Assembly (NCBI GenBank): GCA_964639225.1
Contig: CAZXCK010000025.1
Span: 1 to 36,780, forward strand
Reading direction: 5' to 3'
Length of the DNA: 36,780 nucleotides
Source of the DNA: CAZXCK01 sp964639225
Lineage (GTDB): Bacteria; Chloroflexota; Anaerolineae; Aggregatilineales; Phototrophicaceae
A model generated the notes under the pieces. That model saw only the letters and a list, made by a program, of their open reading frames with translations. It searched no databases and was not told where the DNA came from. The first letter of the stretch is position 1. The number at the start of each line of letters is the position of its first letter. The position numbers were made by a program, and so were the translations under genes. Shown here piece by piece: positions 32,076 through 36,780 of this stretch.

Positions 32076-32654
32076 ATGACCGTGACCACCCACCATCACC
32101 CTCGCCCGAACCTGGACCGCGCCATTCAATGGGGTGCGCTGGTGGTGGTGGCGCTGATCGTCGTGGGCGCGCTGGGGCAGATCGGCATGGCGCTGCTGGC
32201 TCCCAGCGGCGCGCTGCGCGGCCTGGCGCTGTTCGGCGCGCTGGCGACCAGCCTGCTGGCCTTCCCCGTGCTCATGCTGACGGCGGTCGCGCCCGCCGTC
32301 AGTGTGGACGCGGCAGGCATTACGTTGCAGCCAGCCGTCTGGAAGGCGCGCCACATCCCCTGGAACGCCGTGCGCGCCGTCAAACGCTACCCGCTGCTGC
32401 CCATCGAAGACGCCGAAGTGACGCGGCGGCTGGCGGTGGGCCGGCGCAATTACCGCCCGGCCAGTGGCGTGATGCTCGTCATCCCCGACCTGTCGCCTGT
32501 GTATCGCATCGCTGGCTTCCTGGCCGGCGAACGCGCCGCGCCGGTCATCGCCCTGACCAACCGCGCGCACACCAACTACGACACGCTGCTGCGCGCCGTG
32601 CTGGCGCACACCGATCCAGCCATCCACGACCCGGAACTGGCCGCCAGAGACTGA
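32076..32654 (+). CDS. Small membrane protein with PH-like domain
   Basis: A 192-residue protein with two N-terminal transmembrane helices ('GALVVVALIVVGALGQIGMALLA', about 13-35, and 'GLALFGALATSLLAFPVLMLTAVAP', about 45-68) and a cytosolic part of strands. The 'SVDAAGITLQPAVWKARHIPWNAVRAVKRYP' stretch resembles bacterial PH-like (YdbT/YvbH-type) domains, where a hydrophobic residue and a Trp precede a conserved I-P-W. AGG lies 8 nt upstream of ATG 32076; GTG 32073 is an alternative. It follows the aldolase by 10 nt, so co-transcription is likely. Function unknown. Confidence 0.78.
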   Translation: MTVTTHHHPRPNLDRAIQWGALVVVALIVVGALGQIGMALLAPSGALRGLALFGALATSLLAFPVLMLTAVAPAVSVDAAGITLQPAVWKARHIPWNAVRAVKRYPLLPIEDAEVTRRLAVGRRNYRPASGVMLVIPDLSPVYRIAGFLAGERAAPVIALTNRAHTNYDTLLRAVLAHTDPAIHDPELAARD

Positions 32655-32741
32655 GCGGATGGTGTTGTATGCGGTTGCTGGCTGGCAGTCAGAAGAAACA
32701 GGCAAAACGGACCGGCTCACAATGCCGGTGGGGTAAACGCG

Positions 32742-33011
32742 CTAATCGTCCTGGGTGGCCATCAGAGAGGAAGCACCGGCCAGCCGTTCCCGCAGAGACT
32801 GGCGCAGCAGTTCGGTAACCTCGGCCTGGTAGGTCAGTTCCGCCTCGAACTCAGCGGCGATGGTAAACTCCATCAGCACTTCGGCGAAAGCCTCCTGTAC
32901 CGTGTGGCGTATAATCTCCCGTAGCTGGCTGACTGTCAGTTGGTCCAGACGATCCTGATCGTCATACTCCGCATCAGTGGGTAACGGTATCTGGTGGTGT
33001 ATCGGGCTCAT
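32742..33011 (-). CDS. Small hypothetical protein
   Basis: An 89-residue protein, mostly predicted helix, acidic, with 'DDQDRLDQLTVSQLREIIRHTVQEAFAEVLMEFTI' forming a long amphipathic helix. No membrane segment. ATG 33011 is chosen because GAGG lies 9 nt upstream; ATG 33026 would add five residues. The helix pattern and short length fit a small regulator or antitoxin-like protein, but nothing confirms this and no toxin partner adjoins. Not recognised. Confidence 0.6.
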   Translation of the reverse strand: MSPIHHQIPLPTDAEYDDQDRLDQLTVSQLREIIRHTVQEAFAEVLMEFTIAAEFEAELTYQAEVTELLRQSLRERLAGASSLMATQDD

Positions 33012-33121
33012 GGCGTCAGTCCTCATCGGTCGATATTTTCATTGTACACCGCATCGATATTCACGCAATTCGTGCGTGACAACACGCCGCACTCGACCTT
33101 CCCGGACAAGCCAGAACACAC

Positions 33122-35176
33122 TCAGAGGTGCGTGATGGACTGGCTGTTGAACAGCACCTTCAGATTCCGCTCCACTTCGGGCGCGGCGACAATGGTGATG
33201 ACGTCCCCGACATGCAGTTCGGTGCTGCCATGCGGAATGAGCAGCTTGCCCTGGCGCTGCACTGAAGCGACCACGCTCTCCGGCGGCCAGCGGACATCGC
33301 AGATGGGTCGCCCGGCAACCGGCGCTTTTCTCCCCACGCGGAACTCAAAAACATGAGCGCCCGTCAGGTTGTGCAGCCGGATCAGTTCGGCGTGGTGCTG
33401 GTCCTCGAGCTTGCGGGCGATGGCCGTGTTGTAAGCGTTCATAATTTCCTGGCGACTGAGCATACCGAGCAGATCGCCCGACTGCTCATCGACCACCGGC
33501 AGACGACCGATCGCTTTCGTGTTCATGGTACGGATGGCCGTCCACAGCACATCGTCAGGATGGGCGACGGTGATATCGCGCGTGCAGATGTCGCCGACCG
33601 TGCGCGTGGCGGCCTCTTGCGGCTGGGTCTCGTAATTGTGCTGCAAATCCGACAATGTCACCATACCAACCAGGCGATCATCGTCATCGACGACGCACAT
33701 AGACCGCACATGCTGGCGGCGCAGGGCGTCGCGCAGGTCCACCATCGAAGCGGCCTGGTGAATGGTCGGCGGCGGCTGGACCATCACCTCGCCAACGGTG
33801 ATGCCCTGCATCACGTCCACGTCGCGCCCGGCGTTGATAAACACGTTGCGCCGCGCCAGTCCCAGCGTGTAGATACCGTAAGGCACAAAAATCTGCGCGA
33901 TGGAGATGCAGACTACAGTGGCGATCATAATGGGCAGAATCAGCCGGTAGTCGTTGGTCAGTTCGAACACCAGCATGATGGCGGTGATGGGCGCGTGGAC
34001 GACACCGGCCATCATGGCCGCCATGCCCACAATGGCGAACGCCTGCGGGTCGCTGAACCAGTCAACCCGCAGCGATTCCACGATGCGCCCGTAAAAGCTG
34101 CCCAGCATCAGGCCGACGAACAACGTCGGCGCGAAAACACCGCCGACAAATCCGCCGGAGATGCTCAGGCCCGTCATCAGAATCTTCGCCACGCCCAGCA
34201 CCAGCAGCAGCAGCAGCGTAAACTCTTCCGGGTTGCTGAGGACGGCGTTCATCGCCTCGCGCCCGCCGCCCAGAATCTGCGGCAGGAACATGCCCACCGC
34301 GCCCACAATCAGCCCGGCGATGGCCGTTTTATACGGCGTCGGCAGCCGGTGCGCGTAGCGGTGCCACACGTCCTGCTGCCAGTAGATCGACCGCGTGAAG
34401 AACGCCGCCATCGGAGCCAGCAGCAGGCCCAGAATCATGTACAGCGGAATCTCGCCGATGCCGCCCAGATTGTAATTAAGCAGTTGCAGGCTGGGTTCGT
34501 ACAACGGCAGCAGCGGCTCCAGCGCCTGGGTGATGACCGAAGCGAGCACCGCGGCCAGCACCACCACGCCAAAGGCGCGCGTGGTGAATTCGCCGAGGAC
34601 GACTTCCAGCGCGAAGAACACGCCGGCGATGGGCGCGTTAAACGCTGCCGCGATGGCGCTGGCCGCGCCCGACGCCACCAGCAGCGAAATGCGCTCTTCA
34701 GACAGGGCCAGCCGCTGGCCAAACATCGACCCCAGGTTGGAGCCGATCTGCACGCTGGGGTCTTCCGGTCCAACGGACGCCCCCGCACCCAGCGACAGCG
34801 CCGACGCCAGCGCCTTGAATGGCATCCGCTTGTAGCGCAGGCGGCCACCGGACAGCGCGACGGCTTCCATGATGCCCGCCACGCCATGATGCCGTTCCTC
34901 GCCCACAAAACGCTGCATCAGCAGGCCCACGACATAACCAGCCAGCCCCAGCGCCAGCACCACGCTGAACGGTCCCAGCGCGCCCAGCACGTCGTGCTGG
35001 AGCACCTCGAAAAAGAAGATGTGAAACGCCTCAATGCTAAGGCGAAATAACCAGATGCTCAGACCGGTCGCCAGCCCGACGGTAACCGCCAGTATCAACA
35101 GAAGCCGGCGCTCGGTGAGATGAACCCGAAGAAAGAGCCAGCGCAGAATGGATGATTTTGTGCTTTTGTGTCGCAT
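33122..35176 (-). CDS. ClC-type chloride channel/antiporter with CBS pair and TrkA-C domain
   Basis: A 684-residue multi-pass membrane protein. The ClC core has about a dozen membrane segments. The selectivity motif is 'GAGASVGPEDPSVQIG' (about 130-145), where Glu in GPEDPS matches the gating Glu of family members; 'SGGFVGGVFAPTLFVG' is the later conserved motif. Two CBS domains ('TVGEVMVQPPPTIHQAASMVDLRDAL' and 'TVGDICTRDITVAHPDDVLW') occupy about 455-580 and may sense nucleotides. The last ~80 residues form a TrkA-C/RCK-C-like domain ('HVFEFRVGRKAPVAGRPICDVRWP', 'LHVGDVITIVAAP'), an extra regulatory module. Chloride/proton exchange or channel activity is likely. TATAAT on the minus strand lies about 30 nt before the ATG. 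Confidence 0.93.
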   Translation of the reverse strand: MRHKSTKSSILRWLFLRVHLTERRLLLILAVTVGLATGLSIWLFRLSIEAFHIFFFEVLQHDVLGALGPFSVVLALGLAGYVVGLLMQRFVGEERHHGVAGIMEAVALSGGRLRYKRMPFKALASALSLGAGASVGPEDPSVQIGSNLGSMFGQRLALSEERISLLVASGAASAIAAAFNAPIAGVFFALEVVLGEFTTRAFGVVVLAAVLASVITQALEPLLPLYEPSLQLLNYNLGGIGEIPLYMILGLLLAPMAAFFTRSIYWQQDVWHRYAHRLPTPYKTAIAGLIVGAVGMFLPQILGGGREAMNAVLSNPEEFTLLLLLVLGVAKILMTGLSISGGFVGGVFAPTLFVGLMLGSFYGRIVESLRVDWFSDPQAFAIVGMAAMMAGVVHAPITAIMLVFELTNDYRLILPIMIATVVCISIAQIFVPYGIYTLGLARRNVFINAGRDVDVMQGITVGEVMVQPPPTIHQAASMVDLRDALRRQHVRSMCVVDDDDRLVGMVTLSDLQHNYETQPQEAATRTVGDICTRDITVAHPDDVLWTAIRTMNTKAIGRLPVVDEQSGDLLGMLSRQEIMNAYNTAIARKLEDQHHAELIRLHNLTGAHVFEFRVGRKAPVAGRPICDVRWPPESVVASVQRQGKLLIPHGSTELHVGDVITIVAAPEVERNLKVLFNSQSITHL

Positions 35177-35207
35177 AAGCTGGTTGAAGTCGCCCCTTAC
35201 TGTGCCG

Positions 35208-35237
35208 ATTATACGCCCGCGCCAGGCGAGATGACAT
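35208..35237 (-). promoter_or_regulatory. Candidate promoter of the ClC gene
   Basis: On the minus strand ATGTCA (35237-35232), 18 nt, consensus TATAAT (35213-35208). Confidence 0.45.
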
Positions 35238-35321
35238 ACAGAATCTACTTATGGATGGGTCAGGCTCGGAGCAAGTTGACTGCGTGGCAGGGATGGCTGA
35301 ACGACGCGCGGTTCGCGTCGC

Positions 35322-36530
35322 CTATACATAGGCCGAAATCTGCCCTTCCTGGACGCGCCAGACGGCGGCCCGTTCCACAAACGAGTCGGTGAAGATTTCG
35401 AGTTCGGTGGTCGTCAGCAGCGACTGCACGCTGCCGTCGATGCGCTCCAGCAAATAGGCGCGGCGGCTGGCATCCAGTTCGGCGATGACCTCATCCAGCA
35501 GCAGAATGGGCGGCTCGCCGGTGCGCTGGTGCATCCACTGGAGTTCGGCCAGCTTCAGCGCCATGACCGCCGTGCGTGCCTGCCCCCGGCTGCCGTACAG
35601 CCCGGCGTCGCGCCCGTTGATGAGCAGGCGCAGCTCGTCGCGGTGGGGTCCGCTGAGGGTGACGCCGCGCCGGATGGATTCGGCCTCTTCGTCGCGCAGG
35701 CGGTCGGCGAACTGCGGCGCGACGGCGTCCGGATTCAAATCGCGGTGCAGGTCCAGCCCCAGCACGTCGAACGAAAGCTGGCCGTTGTCGCTGGCGGTGG
35801 GGGCAAAGCTCGGCTGGTAGCTCAGGGTGAGCGTCTCCTGGCTGCCGGTGAGTTCCAGATGGGCACGCTGCGCGTCCATTTCGAGTTCGCGCAAAAATCG
35901 CTGGCGCTGGGCGACCAGGATGCTGCCAGCCTGCACAAGCTGCTCATCCCAGAAGGCCAGCTCACCGGAGCCGCCACGCCGTTCCGACAGCCGGCGCAGC
36001 AGGGCGTTGCGCTGCGGCAGAATCTTCTCGTACTGGTCCAGCGCGGCGTAATAGTCGGCGTCCACCTGGGACAGCGTCGTATTCATGAAGCGGCGACGAT
36101 CCGACGGCGAGCCTTCCACCAGCGACAAATCCTGCGGCAGAAACAGCACCACCCGCACCAGTCCCAGCACGTCCATCACACGCTTGTCGACGCCGTTCAG
36201 CCGTACCACTTTCTTAAAGCGAGCCACGGCGCTGGCGTTCTGTTCCAGCATGAGCGTCAGCTCCAGCCGGTCGACTCGCCCCGCGCCATGAATCTCGGCG
36301 TCGAGGCGGGCGTAAGGCAGCGGGTCGCCTTCGGTGCGCCAGTGGATCAGTTGCCGGTCGCTGGTGGTGTAAGGCGAGCGCGACGTCGCCAGGTAGTAGA
36401 TGGCTTCCAGCAGGCTGGTTTTGCCCTGCGCGTTGGAGCCATACAGCACAACGGGCTTATCTGCCGGGAGTGTCGCTTCCAGGCGTGCATAGTTGCGGAA
36501 ATTGGTCAGCGAAAGATGCTCGATGCGCAT
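35322..36530 (-). CDS. recF: DNA replication and repair protein RecF
   Basis: RecF, 402 residues, an ABC-type ATPase that helps load RecA at gaps. 'MRIEHLSLTNFRNYARLEATLP' is the RecF N terminus, Walker A is 'LYGSNAQGKTSLLEAIYYLATSRS', the signature motif region is 'VTLSGPHRDELRLLINGRD', and Walker B is 'PILLLDEVIAELDASRRAYLLERI'. Length is normal. ATG 36530 is used; an in-frame TTG at 36557 lies too near the promoter. It is not next to dnaA or dnaN, the classical neighbours, at least within this window. Confidence 0.95.
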   Translation of the reverse strand: MRIEHLSLTNFRNYARLEATLPADKPVVLYGSNAQGKTSLLEAIYYLATSRSPYTTSDRQLIHWRTEGDPLPYARLDAEIHGAGRVDRLELTLMLEQNASAVARFKKVVRLNGVDKRVMDVLGLVRVVLFLPQDLSLVEGSPSDRRRFMNTTLSQVDADYYAALDQYEKILPQRNALLRRLSERRGGSGELAFWDEQLVQAGSILVAQRQRFLRELEMDAQRAHLELTGSQETLTLSYQPSFAPTASDNGQLSFDVLGLDLHRDLNPDAVAPQFADRLRDEEAESIRRGVTLSGPHRDELRLLINGRDAGLYGSRGQARTAVMALKLAELQWMHQRTGEPPILLLDEVIAELDASRRAYLLERIDGSVQSLLTTTELEIFTDSFVERAAVWRVQEGQISAYV

Positions 36531-36565
36531 GGCGATTTCGTGGGGTCCCGGCTGCAAGTGCGGTC

Positions 36566-36595
36566 ATTATAACATAACCCGCCTGCCGGGTTTCA
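36566..36595 (-). promoter_or_regulatory. Candidate promoter of recF
   Basis: On the minus strand TGAAAC (36595-36590), 18 nt, consensus TATAAT (36571-36566), 35 nt before the ATG at 36530. Confidence 0.5.
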
Positions 36596-36669
36596 GAGTC
36601 ACTTTACCCCCCGGCAGGGTCATCGCATCAAAATCACACTTGAGTTCATAAAAATCCACAACCTGTTGT

Positions 36670-36780
36670 AGGCGCGCGCTAATGCAGATTAAGAATTCAG
36701 AGCGGAGTAAAAAGGAGGACCGATTCCGCCCGGCGTTAAAACACCGGGCTACAGGAAGCGTGTCTGCTAAAGAGACACAA
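36670..36780 (-). repeat. Hairpin-chain intergenic repeat, copy 4 (inverted, cut by window end)
   Basis: Read on the minus strand it repeats GTGTCTCTTTAGCAGACAC, CGCTTCCTGTAG, the CCCGG...CCGGG stem and CGGAATCGGTCC. It ends in ACTCCGCTCTGAATTC and on, as in copy 2. The element continues beyond 36780. Confidence 0.8.

Noticed and set aside
32742..33011. Antitoxin of a toxin-antitoxin pair
   Set aside because: Small and helical, but no partner toxin gene adjoins.
33353..35050. 565-codon plus-strand open frame opposite the ClC gene
   Set aside because: His/Gln/Arg-rich antisense artefact.
16738..36780. Repeats as a CRISPR array or insertion sequence
   Set aside because: Copies are dispersed, not tandem with spacers, and no cas or transposase gene is present.

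Overview
This 36.8 kb window is GC-rich bacterial chromosome, densely coded on both strands, with no plasmid, phage or transposase gene. It most likely comes from the Chloroflexota (Anaerolineae-like). The reasons are the Thr/Pro 'PTNTP' linkers in envelope proteins, the TPR and FHA membrane proteins, a Ycf45/SpoIIIAA-like R3H ATPase, an XPB/Ssl2-N-like protein without helicase motifs, and a phosphatase / DUF3090 / PI3-4-kinase-like gene trio known mainly from Actinobacteria and Chloroflexota. The lineage call is inference from gene content; no rRNA is present.

Layout. 1-3.6 kb: an upstream terminator, HMG-CoA reductase (mevalonate pathway) and a convergent DICT-PAS histidine kinase. 3.7-8.1 kb: a minus-strand run of GNAT-like protein, R3H ATPase and XPB/Ssl2-N-like protein, with an intrinsic terminator just before the last gene. 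8.1-9.6 kb: a long leader and an ArsM-like methyltransferase gene whose reading frame is interrupted by one in-frame TGA. 9.6-16.7 kb: pterin dehydratase, M3 oligopeptidase, an NAD-dependent epimerase, a CAP-LysM envelope protein, an SH3-like lipoprotein, tRNA-Leu, an FmdB-like protein without cysteines, a small protein and an MBL-fold hydrolase. 16.7-19.3 kb: a hairpin-chain repeat, then the phosphatase / DUF3090 / kinase-like trio. 19.3-25.2 kb: a large TPR membrane protein, a STAND-type ATPase with an acidic linker and TPRs, and a stand-alone NIF3/YqfO insert-like domain. 25.2-27.9 kb: rpsB-tsf and an FHA membrane protein. 28-31.2 kb: zinc ribbon, galE, a DUF429-VOC fusion, and three tRNAs (Pro, Gly, Met/Ile2). 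31.4-36.5 kb: class II aldolase, a small membrane protein, a short hypothetical, a ClC channel with CBS and TrkA-C domains, and recF.

Most notable: the TGA at 9310-9312 in the methyltransferase gene is very probably a selenocysteine codon. The frame continues intact for 71 more sense codons of family-typical sequence, and the TGA sits where relatives carry cysteine. A perfect 7-bp hairpin with a GGA loop starts 10 nt after it, with its loop 17 nt away, as expected of a bacterial SECIS. The product would be a 279-residue selenoprotein methyltransferase.

Second, four copies of an intergenic multi-hairpin repeat (about 16.74, 27.95, 30.64 and 36.67 kb) share stem-loops, with at least one compensatory base-pair change. 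Third, two proteins (FmdB-like, DUF3090) appear to have lost the cysteines of a zinc-binding motif usual in their families.

Well-formed promoters with 17-18 nt spacers (TTGAAC-17-TACAAT, TTGACA-18-TATACT, TTGCAC-17-TATGCT and others) precede several genes, which suggests ordinary sigma-70-type transcription.
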